A DNA stretch of 64,000 nucleotides from Fredinandcohnia aciditolerans (GCA_003640645.1 QGHH01000019.1:1-64000), one strand, 5' to 3'; shown: positions 37,001-45,348, numbered from the stretch's first letter. The notes: a model not told the origin generated them from the letters alone. Made by a program: numbers and translations.

Positions 37001-37090
37001 ACTCTGTTAACACTTCTAGTCGTACCAATCGTCTACGAAATTTTGTCTAAAATGTTTAAGAAAGACCGTAAAAACATTCAAGAAAACTAA
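34007..37090 (+). CDS. swrC: RND efflux pump, SwrC/AcrB family
   Basis: Proton-driven exporter of about 1027 residues with 12 transmembrane helices in two halves: helix 1 at about 9-30, helices 2-6 at about 330-530, helix 7 at about 535, and helices 8-12 at about 850-1015. Large external loops follow helices 1 and 7. The segment TVAIGRVIDDSIVVVENIYR in helix 4 carries the conserved Asp pair for proton transfer. In B. subtilis SwrC (YerP) exports surfactin and supports swarming; here surfactin genes are not in view. GTG 34007, preceded by AGGGTAGG, gives MRGIANFVLKNK, like relatives; ATG 33971 would be leaderless. Confidence 0.92.
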   Translation: MRGIANFVLKNKLAVWLLTIIITVSGIYSGTQMKTETIPDISIPFLMVMDVYPGATPEQVMEDVSMPIEKAVEGLDGVKSVYSNSYSNMANIQVEYEYGEDMDEAKRALQSALDAVTLPEAAQEPVITAISMNMMPVVALSVSSKTEDIVELTSTVEDVLLPKIEKLDGVGSATITGQHIEEVQLTYNTEKMAELDLTEDSVKQMIQASDMSVSLGLFEFKEGEQAVAIDGKFMTADELKEMLIPVTPTENNPQPFVKLSDIATIEEVGRVQSVSRTNGKDAIAIQIVKEQRANTVDVVNEVKDLIEDEQERIEGLVIDVSLDQGEPIEKSVATMVEKALFGGLIAVLIILLFLRNFRSTIISIVSIPVSIFMALMLLKWMDITLNLMTLGAVTVAIGRVIDDSIVVVENIYRRLHLKEEKLNGRALIREATLEMFKPILSSTLVTVAVFAPLIFVGGMVGELFMPFALTMTFALGASLLVAITIVPALSHTLFKKQLYVEKTESKHKEVGKLANWYKGILNWSLNHKIIVSVLSILLLVGSLALTPLIGFSFMGSEEEKVMYLTYTPGTGELKDETLDNVATVEEELLKREDIDILQVSVTESGDPMAAMMGGGGDGALMYLIFDPEMENFPEVREEVEEYVFNIGQSGEWKSQNFSSMSMSTNEVSYTLYSEDLDKLYDAVDMVEGVMNDADGLEDVSSSAEDAYVEYTFNVEQDELLQYGLTTGQIVMMLNPDRSQEVITTVEKDGNTLEVIVQQEEVATPESIDDLLATQVPTALGTTMPLSDLVTVKEGTTLNTLARSKGEYYASVSGSIIGDDISKVTAKVGEKVEELDLPKGVTLDIAGVQADMVETFTQLGLAMLAAIAIVYFILVVTFGEGVAPFAILFSLPFAIIGSFVGLLIADETISVSVMMGLLMLIGIVVTNAIVLVDRIIHMERDGLTMREAVLEAGATRLRPILMTAIATMGALIPLLFGEGGGGLISKGLGITVIGGLASSTLLTLLVVPIVYEILSKMFKKDRKNIQEN

Positions 37091-37098
37091 TCAATCCG

Positions 37099-37138
37099 GC
37101 CCCACAAGGTTATACATATCTTGTGGGGCTTTTTATTT
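37099..37138 (+). terminator. Terminator of swrC
   Basis: GCCCCACAAG and CTTGTGGGGC form a 10-bp stem followed by T-rich sequence. Confidence 0.92.
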
Positions 37139-37171
37139 TCACACCTTAAAAATTTTTTTCGTAATTTTGTA

Positions 37172-37202
37172 TTGACCTTAACGTTGCGTAAAGGTGTAAA
37201 TT
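37172..37202 (+). promoter_or_regulatory. MerR-type promoter and operator of mta
   Basis: TTGACC and TAAATT are separated by 19 bp, the over-long spacing typical of MerR-controlled promoters. The dyad ACCTTAACG-TTG-CGTAAAGGT (37175-37195) lies in the spacer. Confidence 0.8.
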
Positions 37203-37225
37203 GAAATTATCAAGGGGGTGATGAG

Positions 37226-37993
37226 GTGGAGTATACGGTACAAAAGCTAGCGAAACTAGCAGGAGTAAGTACAAGAACTCTAAGGTACTACGATGAAATT
37301 GGGATTCTTAAGCCGGCAAGAATCAATTCATCAGGTTACCGAATTTATGGCCAAGATGAAGTCAATCGTCTTCAACAAATTCTTTTTTACCGTGAACTCG
37401 GGGTCAATTTAACAGATATCAAACAAATTATGACCAATCCTGCCTTTGATGAGTCTAAAGCACTCAAAGAACATCGAGAGCAGCTCCTTAATAAAAGAAA
37501 ACAAATCGATCTACTCATTGCCAATGTTGAAAAAACCATTGCGCAAAAAGAAGGGAGAGTTATTATGTCTGATCAAGAAAAATTTGAAGGCTTTAAAAAG
37601 AAAGCACTCGAAGAAAATGAAAAAAAATACGGAAAAGAAATCCGTAAAAAATATGGTGAAGAAACAGTTAAACAATCAAACGAGAAGTTCATGAATATGT
37701 CCAAAGAGGATCATGAGGCGGTAACCCGTCTTTCTGAGGAATTAATGGAAACCTTAAGTGATGCGATGAAGACTGGCGATCCTGCTGGAGAACTCGGCCA
37801 AAAAGCCGCTGAGTTGCATAAGCAGTGGCTCATGTATTTTTGGCCAAAATATAGCAAAGAAGCGCATGCAGGCTTGGCGCAAATGTATGTCGATGACGAA
37901 CGATTCACAGCATATTATGACAAACAACAGCCAGGAACCGCAGAATTCTTGAGAGATGCAATAGTTGTGTATACAGGGCAAAAGACTGAATAA
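37226..37993 (+). CDS. mta: MerR family regulator Mta/TipA-like
   Basis: Transcription activator of 255 residues. The winged-helix MerR domain (1-70) starts YTVQKLAKLAGVSTRTLRYY; a coiled-coil linker (about 75-110) follows, and then a TipAS drug-binding domain (about 115-250). This matches B. subtilis Mta (257 residues), which turns on multidrug transporter genes and its own gene. The start is GTG 37226, preceded by AGGGGGTGATGAG. Its own promoter has the expected 19-bp spacer. An efflux gene lies just upstream (swrC) but has a separate TetR operator, so control of swrC by Mta is not supported here. Confidence 0.88.
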   Translation: MEYTVQKLAKLAGVSTRTLRYYDEIGILKPARINSSGYRIYGQDEVNRLQQILFYRELGVNLTDIKQIMTNPAFDESKALKEHREQLLNKRKQIDLLIANVEKTIAQKEGRVIMSDQEKFEGFKKKALEENEKKYGKEIRKKYGEETVKQSNEKFMNMSKEDHEAVTRLSEELMETLSDAMKTGDPAGELGQKAAELHKQWLMYFWPKYSKEAHAGLAQMYVDDERFTAYYDKQQPGTAEFLRDAIVVYTGQKTE

Positions 37994-38013
37994 GGTGGAT
38001 GAGTTTTTTGGGG

Positions 38014-38047
38014 GTGAGATCTTAGAGGTCTCGCTCTTTTTTTTTTT
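38014..38047 (+). terminator. Terminator of mta
   Basis: GAGATC pairs with GGTCTC across a short loop and is followed by about 11 T. Confidence 0.75.
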
Positions 38048-38064
38048 GAGAGAGTAATGTTTCA

Positions 38065-39245
38065 GTTCGTACGTTGAATTTGCCTAAGTGTTACCAGAAT
38101 GTAGTGTTTCAATCCGGACAGAAAGTGTGGGTATCAACTGTTTGGTAACCGAGTAAAACACTACTTGCGACAGAGAGAGTGGGAAATCAGCAGATGGGAG
38201 TCAGAATAGAGTGTGGATTGCGACAGAGAGAGTAGGAAATCAGCAGATGGGAGTCAGAATAGAGTGCTGATTGCGACAGCGAGCACTAGAAAATGGCAGA
38301 ATTGAGTCGGATTAGAGTGTTGATTACGACAGCGCCAGTGGGAATTTGTCTGAGTTGAGTCAGAATAGAGTGTGGATTGCGACAGCGAGAGCAGAAAATT
38401 GACAGAGCTGAGTCAGAATGAGGTGCTGATTGCGACAGAGTGAGTGTGAAACCAGCAGAGGCGAGTCAAAATGAGGTGCTGATTGCGACAGAGCAGTGAG
38501 AAATCAGCAGAGGCGAGTCAGAATAGAGTGTGGATTGCGACAGCGCGAGTGGGAAATCAGCAGAGCTGAGTCGGATTTGAGTGTTGATTGCGACAGCGAG
38601 AGCAGAAAATTGACAGAGCTGAGTCAGAATAGAGTGTGGATTGCGACAGCGAGAGCAGAAAATTGACAGAGCTGAGTCAGAATGAGGTGCTGATTGCGAC
38701 AGAGTGAGTGTGAAACCAGCAGAGGCGAGTCAAAATGAGGTGCTGATTGCGACAGAGGAGTGGGAAATCAGCAGAGAAGAGTCAGAATAGAGTGTGGATT
38801 GCGACAGCGCGAGTGGGAAATCAGCAGAGCTGAGTCGGATTAGAGTGTTGATTGCGACAGCGAGAGCAGAAAATTGACAGAGCTGAGTCAGAATAGAGTG
38901 TGGATTGCGACGCGAGAGCAGGAAATTGACAGAATTGAGTCAGAATAGAATGCTGATTGCGACAGCGAGAGTGGGAAATCGCAGAGAAGAGTCAGAATAG
39001 AGCGCTGATTGCGACAGTGCGAGTTGGAAATCAGTAGAGTTGAGTCAGAATAGAGTGTGGATTGCGACGCGAGAGCAGGAAATTGACAGAATTGAGTCAG
39101 AATAGAATGCTCATTGCGACAGAGTGAGTGTGAAATCAGCAGAATTGAGTCAGAATGGAGTGCTGATTGCGACAGCGAGCACTGGAAAATGGCAAAATTG
39201 AGCCAAAATGAAGCGCTAATTGCGACAGAACTCTGGAAATAAAGT
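38065..39245 (+). repeat. Tandem array A, 53-bp unit, about 22 copies
   Basis: Most units read GATTGCGACAGCGAGAG, then GGGAAATCAGCAGAGCTGAG, then TCAGAATAGAGTGTG, 53 bp (some 51-52). The first one or two units are strongly degenerate. Each unit contains GTCAGAAT, nine variable bases and ATTGCGAC, 25 bases in all, which can pair at six of eight positions. There is no open frame and no unique spacer. It fills the gap between the mta terminator and the prolyl hydroxylase gene (promoter for the latter about 39250-39350). Architecture is shared with arrays B and C. Confidence 0.9.
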
Positions 39246-39365
39246 AATTGCTACCACAAATTTACTTATATATATTACAATAGAATGTAAGGGATTACAC
39301 AGAGCGGGAGGGATAGGACGCCTTGTCACTTTCGCTCAATTAAGGGCTATAAAGGAGAGGAAGAA

Positions 39366-40211
39366 ATGGAGAAAGTGAATAAAATTCCAGGTGCACTCAT
39401 GGATTGGATTATTAAAACGTTAAACAGTGGCGTTAACCCTGAAGCGATTGTCGATGCAATGATTCGAAAAGGCTATGATCCTAAATTATCATATACCACT
39501 CTGTTTCGAATCGTTGGAAATAAACCAATAAACACACCAGGTGTGCAAGCTCCATATGAATACGAACAGCCCGAAATCGCGAAAAAGGGAAGTATTTTAC
39601 ATACAAGTGACCGTGAAATTAAGGTCCTTTCAAAAGTAGAAAAGCCTTTTATTTTACATTTGGATAATTTCCTATGTTATGAGGAATGCGACCAGTTGAT
39701 TGAGTTGTCGCGAAACCGACTTAAGCCTTCAACTGTCATTGATCCAAAGACTGGTGAGGAAAAAGCAGCTACTGGTCGAACTAGCAAAGGTATGTATTTT
39801 TATTTGCGAGAAAATGAGTTTATTAAAAAAATAGAAAATAGAATAGCGGAATTAACGGAATTTCCTATTGAAAACGGAGAAGGGTTACAAGTACTGAATT
39901 ATGGCATTGGTGAGGAATACAAAAGTCATTTTGACTATTTTCCACCAAGTAAGGTAGACCCTGCTAAAGGTGGTCAGCGGGTGGGGACGTTTCTCATCTA
40001 TTTAAATGATGTACCTGCAGGAGGAGAAACTGTTTTTCCTAAAGCTGGAGTTTCGATTGTTCCAAAGAAAGGATCTGCTGTCTACTTTCAGTACGGAAAT
40101 AGTAAGGGGGAGGTAGACCGGATGTCCCTTCATTCAAGTATTCCTGTATCCGAAGGTGAAAAATGGGTTGCAACGAAATGGATTCGCCAAGGGAATATAT
40201 ATAGGCACTAA
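39366..40211 (+). CDS. Prolyl 4-hydroxylase-like 2-oxoglutarate/Fe(II) oxygenase
   Basis: A 281-residue oxygenase of the P4H-alpha family. The iron ligands are His188 and Asp190 (SHFDYF) and His256 (LHSSIP); Lys266 (GEKWVATKW) would bind 2-oxoglutarate. PAGGETVFP lies between them. An N-terminal extension of about 95 residues, with a helical IIKTLNSGVNPEAIVDAMIR segment, precedes the catalytic domain. The B. anthracis relative hydroxylates proline in collagen-like or other peptides; the target here is unknown, and no collagen-like gene lies in the window. AAGGAGAGG precedes the ATG. Confidence 0.88.
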   Translation: MEKVNKIPGALMDWIIKTLNSGVNPEAIVDAMIRKGYDPKLSYTTLFRIVGNKPINTPGVQAPYEYEQPEIAKKGSILHTSDREIKVLSKVEKPFILHLDNFLCYEECDQLIELSRNRLKPSTVIDPKTGEEKAATGRTSKGMYFYLRENEFIKKIENRIAELTEFPIENGEGLQVLNYGIGEEYKSHFDYFPPSKVDPAKGGQRVGTFLIYLNDVPAGGETVFPKAGVSIVPKKGSAVYFQYGNSKGEVDRMSLHSSIPVSEGEKWVATKWIRQGNIYRH

Positions 40212-40343
40212 ACGAAATGCATTCAATTAGAATTGTCATTGTAATCATGATATAGTTAAACTAATAAATTTAAGTAAGCTGAAATTAGAGATTTTGAAAA
40301 TATTAAAATGAAGTGTGTCAGTGCATAGAAAGGTGTGTGAACT

Positions 40344-40829
40344 TTGGATAAAGTACAAACTTTTAAAGACGTCATGGGGAATTATCCGACGGGTGTAACA
40401 GTTGTAACGACGACGGATGAAAATGGAGTACCACTTGGACTCACAGTAAACTCATTTGCCTCTGTTTCATTAGATCCATTATTGATTTTATGGTCAATTG
40501 ATAAGCGAGTATCCACTTACGACATTTTTACAAATGCGGATAAATTTGCAGTTCATGTATTAGCCGGGGACCAAGGGGATATCTGTGCCCTATTTGCAAG
40601 CAAGGGAACAGATCGATTTGGTAATTGTGAATGGGAAATGTCGGATAATAATCTTCCGATCCTTAAGGGAACTGCGGGAGTATTACATTGTAAAACTCAT
40701 AAGACGATTGAAGCGGGTGACCATACCATCCTAATCGGTGAAGTGGTAGAAATTGAAAATTATAGTAAAGCACCACTTCTTTATCACAATCGTAAATTCG
40801 GCAATATTCCTGCTGAATTTTATAAATAA
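40344..40829 (+). CDS. Flavin reductase family protein
   Basis: A 161-residue FMN-binding split-barrel protein. The N-terminal block YPTGVTVVTTTDENG...GLTVNSFASVSLDPLLILWSI and the later HVLAGDQ and LLYHNRKFG are typical of NADH:flavin oxidoreductases that feed two-component monooxygenases. No partner oxygenase is adjacent. It starts with TTG 40344, preceded by AAAGGTG. It is monocistronic, with a terminator after it. Confidence 0.88.
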   Translation: MDKVQTFKDVMGNYPTGVTVVTTTDENGVPLGLTVNSFASVSLDPLLILWSIDKRVSTYDIFTNADKFAVHVLAGDQGDICALFASKGTDRFGNCEWEMSDNNLPILKGTAGVLHCKTHKTIEAGDHTILIGEVVEIENYSKAPLLYHNRKFGNIPAEFYK

Positions 40830-40836
40830 TCATGTG

Positions 40837-40868
40837 GGTACCTTTCCTTATGTGGAAAGGTATCTTTA
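40837..40868 (+). terminator. Terminator of the flavin reductase gene
   Basis: GGTACCTTTCC pairs with GGAAAGGTATC; the T tail is short (TTTAAG). Confidence 0.7.
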
Positions 40869-40905
40869 AGTTAAAATAACTCTTAAATGAAGCGAGTGGC
40901 TTTAT

Positions 40906-41397
40906 GTGAAACTCATGTCAACATTTATGGATAGTTTGCGATTGCCGAATAAGGCAGCAATGAAACGTCTCAATAAACTGGAAATGAGAAATACGATTCT
41001 TTTCCTTCTTTTATTATTGTTTATCGTCGCACTTCCAATTGAAATTAATTTACTTTTGGATGATTCCTATAAGGAAAGCGATATTCCTCAAAATATTTAT
41101 ATCATTCAAGTCCTCCTTTTTTACCCGTTTTTAATGCTTTTTTTAGGTATCGCAGGGATTTCGGCTTTAGCGGGAGCGGGTGTAGGAGTCAGTAAGGTTA
41201 CACATCGCCATTTGAAATTTCAATTTCTGTGGAAGATGTGTGCGTTTGCGTTAACAAAACCAATTATCATTTTTGCGGTCGCCAATATCCTGATTGGTAC
41301 CCATTGGATTGTGAATACAATTATATTTATATTGTTATTTTACACGATTCTACGGATGATTTTTCATTATCCGAGCCGAGTGAAGAAACATAGGTAA
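40906..41397 (+). CDS. Membrane protein of unknown function
   Basis: I do not recognise this gene with confidence. The 163-residue product begins with an amphipathic segment MSTFMDSLRLPNKAAMKRLNK and then has four hydrophobic helices (about 29-50, 66-92, 108-128, 132-150) and a basic tail SRVKKHR. The layout resembles parts of DUF1189-type or Yip1-type membrane proteins, but no diagnostic motif is seen. GTG 40906 follows GAGTGG; ATG 40915 is an alternative. It ends next to a strong terminator and is probably monocistronic. Confidence 0.65.
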   Translation: MKLMSTFMDSLRLPNKAAMKRLNKLEMRNTILFLLLLLFIVALPIEINLLLDDSYKESDIPQNIYIIQVLLFYPFLMLFLGIAGISALAGAGVGVSKVTHRHLKFQFLWKMCAFALTKPIIIFAVANILIGTHWIVNTIIFILLFYTILRMIFHYPSRVKKHR

Positions 41398-41424
41398 AGA
41401 ACCGGTGAGCCGGTTCTTTTTTTT
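41398..41424 (+). terminator. Terminator of the membrane protein gene
   Basis: AGAACCGG-TGAG-CCGGTTCT is followed by eight T. Confidence 0.93.
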
Positions 41425-41548
41425 GTTACAGGAAAATATTTGAAACCTTTTGTGTGAAATATCGTACATACATAGTGGATAGATTAAGAGGTTTGTCTTC
41501 AATTTGTTTGCTGGTCTCCTAGGGGATTGAAAAAGGAGGAGGAATATC

Positions 41549-42475
41549 ATGGATGCTTTTCTGAAAGTAGATTATTTAAAGAAGTCGTTTAAAAATGTAG
41601 AGGTGTTAAAGGGTATTTCATTTGAAGTCTATAAAGGAGAAATTATGGCGATTCTTGGTCCAAATGGCGCTGGGAAGTCAACCACGATCAGGAATATCAT
41701 GGGGATCATGTATCCGGATGAAGGATCTATCACATTCCAAGGACATAAGGAAATACCTCGAAATAAAATCGGATATTTACCAGAGGAACGTGGACTTTAT
41801 AAAAATGTCAAGGTAATGGATATTCTTCTATATTTGGCTGAATTAAAGGATTATCCCATAAAGAAGGCCAAGGAACGTGCTCTTACCTACTTGAAGAAAT
41901 TCGGGTTAGAGGGGAAAGAAAATTCTTCGGTTGAGGAACTATCAAAAGGTATGGGTCAAAAAGTACAATTTATTGCATCCATCTTACATGAACCTGAGTT
42001 TCTCATTCTGGACGAACCATTTTCAGGACTTGATCCAGTAAGCCAAGAGTTATTTAAAGAAGAGATACGGAATCTGGCTAAGGGCGGTACTGCGATTCTA
42101 TTATCCTCTCATCAAATGAATTTAGTTGAGGAAATGTGTGATCGGTTATTTCTGATTCACCGTGGACAAAAGGTCATCTATGGATCGATGGATAATGTAA
42201 AGAAAGAATATGCCAATTTTAAATGTACAATTCGCGGTAAGAACAATTTGGAAATTCTGCATGGCCTTCCTGAGGTTCAACGGGTAGAACAACAGGAGGA
42301 AACATCAATCTTGTACCTGACAAAGGATGTTAATGTTGCAAGCTGGTTAAAGCATTTGCCGGAGCAACTGGAGATCAATGAGTTATCCATTGATCGAATC
42401 TCCCTTCATGAAATATTTATTGATATTGCAACGGATAAGAACATGCTGCGAGAGGAGGTTGCGATAGATGCGTAA
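41549..42475 (+). CDS. ABC transporter ATP-binding protein (NatA/YhaQ-like)
   Basis: ATPase of 308 residues. Walker A GPNGAGKST (about 37-45), signature LSKGMGQKVQ, Walker B FLILDEPFSGLD and switch LLSSHQM are intact, as in the NatA group. A C-terminal domain of about 90 residues follows the ATPase core. It is coupled to the permease gene by an 8-base overlap. B. subtilis NatAB exports sodium and YhaQP is a close relative; the substrate here is not certain. AAAGGAGGAGG precedes the ATG. Confidence 0.9.
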   Translation: MDAFLKVDYLKKSFKNVEVLKGISFEVYKGEIMAILGPNGAGKSTTIRNIMGIMYPDEGSITFQGHKEIPRNKIGYLPEERGLYKNVKVMDILLYLAELKDYPIKKAKERALTYLKKFGLEGKENSSVEELSKGMGQKVQFIASILHEPEFLILDEPFSGLDPVSQELFKEEIRNLAKGGTAILLSSHQMNLVEEMCDRLFLIHRGQKVIYGSMDNVKKEYANFKCTIRGKNNLEILHGLPEVQRVEQQEETSILYLTKDVNVASWLKHLPEQLEINELSIDRISLHEIFIDIATDKNMLREEVAIDA

Positions 42476-43706
42476 TGCCATGAAAGTAGCCAAATGGGAA
42501 GTAAAAAGAAATTTGAGAAATAAGTCCTTTTTGATTGGCTTATTTCTAACTCCCGTTTTATTCTTAGCTTTTATGTTCTTAGGAAGTATTTTTGGCGGAT
42601 CAGAGCCCGAAGAAGAAGTTTCAACACGTGTTTTAATCAGTGATGAGCTTGGAGTTACTGATGTCATAGAAGAAACAGTAGCCGCACATGATCTGAATTG
42701 GGAGCTCGAACCAACAGAAATAGGGTACGAAGAAATCCTAGAAGTACTGAAAGAGGCAGAAAATACAGCGTATATCGTATTCGAGCAGGAGGGCTTTGAA
42801 AATGGAGTGGTACCTGTTCATACAAGTGAAGAAATAAGTCCATATTTTATGAATCAGGTTCAAATATTAGAAGTTCCACTAAAGACCTTACAAATGAAAA
42901 AACTCGGGCTTACAGAAGAACAAATAGCTGCATTCTCGAAACAACTAACGTTTGAAGAAAAACTCATTGATGAAACAGAGGAAACTGCTGAAGAGGAGTC
43001 TAACTTAGTAGGAACGGATCCTCTTGAACGCATTATACCAGGCGCGTTTGCAGGAATTATTCTACTTTCAATTATTTTTTCAGGAATGTATATCTTTCAA
43101 AGTGCATCTCAAGAGAAGAAAGACAAGGTTGCGGAGATTGTATTATCGTCCCTTACTGCAGCTGAGTTGATGCAAGGAAAGATTATCGGATACTTCATAT
43201 TAGGTATGATTCAAGCAGTTGTATTTCTTGGCTTTGGAATACCGATTGCACTTTGGAAGCTGGATATACCTATTTTTGACTACTTAATGGGACCAGAGAT
43301 TTTATTATATGTTTTAATTGCAATTTTAGGGTATCTCTTATTTGCGGCACTGTTTGTAGGTGTTGGCGCAACGATGGCTGATATGTCTTCAGCGGGAAAC
43401 TTTCAAGGTATGGTTATGATGCTGCCATTTCTACCTTTTGTATTTATTGGACCAGTAATTGGCGATCCAAGTGGTCTAATTGCACAAATTGGAACCTATA
43501 TCCCGTTTACAGCTCCGGGTGTGTTATTATTGCGTCTCACGTTTTTAGAAGAATGGCCATGGATTGAAATTGTTATTTCTTTAGTCATTTTACTTGTGAG
43601 TATATGGCTATTTATGAAACTTGCAGGAAAAATATTCAAAACAGGTATACTTATGTATGGTAAAAATGCAACTCCGAAGGAAATTTGGAAGTGGATTCGT
43701 TCCTAA
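42468..43706 (+). CDS. ABC transporter permease (NatB/YhaP-like)
   Basis: Permease of 412 residues for the ATPase just upstream. One N-terminal helix (about 20-42) is followed by a large external loop (about 45-180) and five or six helices in the C-terminal half, with the conserved segment SQEKKDKVAEIVLSSLTAAELMQGK typical of ABC-2 type NatB/YhaP proteins. The ATG at 42468 overlaps the ATPase gene. Export of sodium or a toxic compound is the family role; the substrate is inferred only. Confidence 0.9.
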   Translation: MRNAMKVAKWEVKRNLRNKSFLIGLFLTPVLFLAFMFLGSIFGGSEPEEEVSTRVLISDELGVTDVIEETVAAHDLNWELEPTEIGYEEILEVLKEAENTAYIVFEQEGFENGVVPVHTSEEISPYFMNQVQILEVPLKTLQMKKLGLTEEQIAAFSKQLTFEEKLIDETEETAEEESNLVGTDPLERIIPGAFAGIILLSIIFSGMYIFQSASQEKKDKVAEIVLSSLTAAELMQGKIIGYFILGMIQAVVFLGFGIPIALWKLDIPIFDYLMGPEILLYVLIAILGYLLFAALFVGVGATMADMSSAGNFQGMVMMLPFLPFVFIGPVIGDPSGLIAQIGTYIPFTAPGVLLLRLTFLEEWPWIEIVISLVILLVSIWLFMKLAGKIFKTGILMYGKNATPKEIWKWIRS

Positions 43707-43734
43707 GTAAAATACCACAAAGTGGGGTGTGAAA

Positions 43735-44025
43735 ATGGGTCTCTTATTTTTGGCCATAGGAATCGCAGCGGCGGGTTATTTCATCGGTGATGGCTTAAAA
43801 AACTTTAAAAATCCTGAAGCGAAGGGTGTAATGGATAAGCTTGAAGAAGATGATTTATACGAACTGATTAAAGAAAAGGATATCGCGTATCATATTGGAG
43901 TATCTAAAGAAGACGCAAAAGAATTAGTGAAGGAATATCCAAATATTCCTCATGTTGTAATAAATGGTACAGTGTATTACCCGAAGAGTAAATTAAAGCA
44001 ATGGTTATCAAACTTGGGTGAATAG
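43735..44025 (+). CDS. Small membrane-anchored protein with helix-turn-helix-like tail
   Basis: I do not recognise this gene. The 96-residue product has one N-terminal hydrophobic helix (MGLLFLAIGIAAAGYFIGDG), an acidic linker and a C-terminal part (about 45-95) with YHIGVSKEDAKELVKEYP and YYPKSKLKQWL, which looks like the small excisionase/MerR-type helical fold, here on the inner face of the membrane. GGGGTG is 5 bases before the ATG. It follows the NatB-like gene after 28 bp and is probably its operon mate. Confidence 0.75.
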   Translation: MGLLFLAIGIAAAGYFIGDGLKNFKNPEAKGVMDKLEEDDLYELIKEKDIAYHIGVSKEDAKELVKEYPNIPHVVINGTVYYPKSKLKQWLSNLGE

Positions 44026-44069
44026 CTCAAAGGTCCTTTTCGATAGGTTTCTTTATGGCCCGCTGATTG

Positions 44070-44194
44070 TTAGTTGAGGCACATAGGATGTGTGTCACAA
44101 AGACTTTGCCACAGGCCGCGGCGCCCCTTAGTCTTTGCTCGATGATAGGCTTTTACGGGCAGTTTTCCCGTTTGAACTTCTATGTTTTAACTAA
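44070..44194 (+). repeat. Structured non-coding element with branched hairpins
   Basis: The outer ends TTAGTT and AACTAA pair, with CATAG/CTATG just inside. Internal hairpins are CACA-TAGGA-TGTG, CAAAGACT...AGTCTTTG (44098-44137) and ACGGG...CCCGT (44155-44171). There is no open frame. The arrangement suggests a branched RNA or a small repeat element, similar in style to the MITE-like repeats. The rest of the 44026-44291 gap shows only the SD of the next gene. Confidence 0.6.
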
Positions 44195-44291
44195 AGTTTT
44201 GAGTGTGGATATACTGTCCGCTAATGCGGGATAAATAAATTCCCAATCCTGTGAAACACTATCACTAGGCGAATATGTAAGGAGGATCCGA

Positions 44292-45149
44292 ATGGAAAAG
44301 GACATGCAGTACGGAAGTGATTATAAGTTTATCCCTGCCACTTCGATTGGCAGTGGGGTTGGGATACAGGTAGTATCGGATATTTATTCTCATACCATCC
44401 AAATCGTAAACTTTATACTAGTTGGTGAGCCTGGTACATCGGATTATGTGATTGTGGATGCGGGAATGCCGGGTTCAGCGGAGGAAATAATTGCTGTATG
44501 TGAGGAACGCTTTGGCAAAGAGAGTCGACCGAAGGCGATTCTCTTAACCCATGGCCATTTTGATCATGTCGGTGCAATCATTGAATTAGTTGAACATTGG
44601 AAGGTCCCTGTTTACGCTCATGAGTTGGAAATACCATTTTTAACAGGGCAAACAAGCTATCCTGAACCAGACTCGTCGGTTGAAGGGGGAATGGTGGCGA
44701 AAATATCACCGTTATTTCCGAATGAGCCCATTCAGTTAGGGAGTCATGTGGAAAAGCTGCCAGAGGACGGAACCGTTCCTCATTTGCCAGAATTTCGTTG
44801 GATTCATACGCCTGGCCATGCACCAGGCCATGTATCCTTTTTCCGAGAAAAGGATCGCGCGCTTATCGTGGGTGATGCATTTGTGACTGTGAAGCAAGAG
44901 TACTTATATAAGGTGTTTACCCAAGAACTGGAAATAAGCGGCCCTCCGAGATATTTAACAACTGACTGGCAGGTTGCGAAGAAATCTGTTGAAACACTAG
45001 CTAAATTAGAACCAAGTGTTGTCATAACGGGACATGGTTTGCCGATAACTGGCGAACTGCTAAAAGAATTCTTAACAAGATTAGTTAATGACTTTGACCA
45101 AATTGCAATTCCGGACTATGGCCGCTATGTAGATAAAAATATCCATTAG
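44292..45149 (+). CDS. Metallo-beta-lactamase fold hydrolase
   Basis: A 285-residue cytoplasmic hydrolase. The dinuclear zinc motif THGHFDHVG (about residue 88), GHAPGHVSFF, VGDAF and ITGHG give the usual ligands His, His, Asp, His, His, Asp, His of the glyoxalase-II-like branch. The substrate is unknown. AAGGAGGATC precedes the ATG. It is monocistronic, with a terminator following. Confidence 0.88.
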   Translation: MEKDMQYGSDYKFIPATSIGSGVGIQVVSDIYSHTIQIVNFILVGEPGTSDYVIVDAGMPGSAEEIIAVCEERFGKESRPKAILLTHGHFDHVGAIIELVEHWKVPVYAHELEIPFLTGQTSYPEPDSSVEGGMVAKISPLFPNEPIQLGSHVEKLPEDGTVPHLPEFRWIHTPGHAPGHVSFFREKDRALIVGDAFVTVKQEYLYKVFTQELEISGPPRYLTTDWQVAKKSVETLAKLEPSVVITGHGLPITGELLKEFLTRLVNDFDQIAIPDYGRYVDKNIH

Positions 45150-45153
45150 AAAG

Positions 45154-45186
45154 GAAACCTGGCTGTCTAAAAAAGCCAGGTTTCTT
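45154..45186 (+). terminator. Terminator of the MBL-fold gene
   Basis: GAAACCTGGCT and AGCCAGGTTTC form an 11-bp stem; the T tail is short. Confidence 0.8.
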
Positions 45187-45195
45187 ACACTTAGC

Positions 45196-45270
45196 TGGGA
45201 CACGGGGACAGGTCCCTTGTCCCAATCCTAGATAAAAATTGGTGGGACACGGAACCTGTCCCTCTGTCCC
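45196..45270. repeat. GGGAC-rich palindromic repeats, copies 2 and 3
   Basis: TGGGACACGGGGAC-AG-GTCCCTTGTCCCA (45196-45224) and, after 17 bases, TGGGACACGGAAC-CT-GTCCCTCTGTCCCG (45242-45270). They match the copy at 29052-29080. These short palindromes are scattered between genes and have no coding capacity. Confidence 0.75.
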
Positions 45271-45348
45271 GGAATAAGTTAATTGTTTCATAAACAATCT
45301 TTTATATAGTATATTTTAAAGTAGAATGATTTGGTGAGAGAGGGGAAT

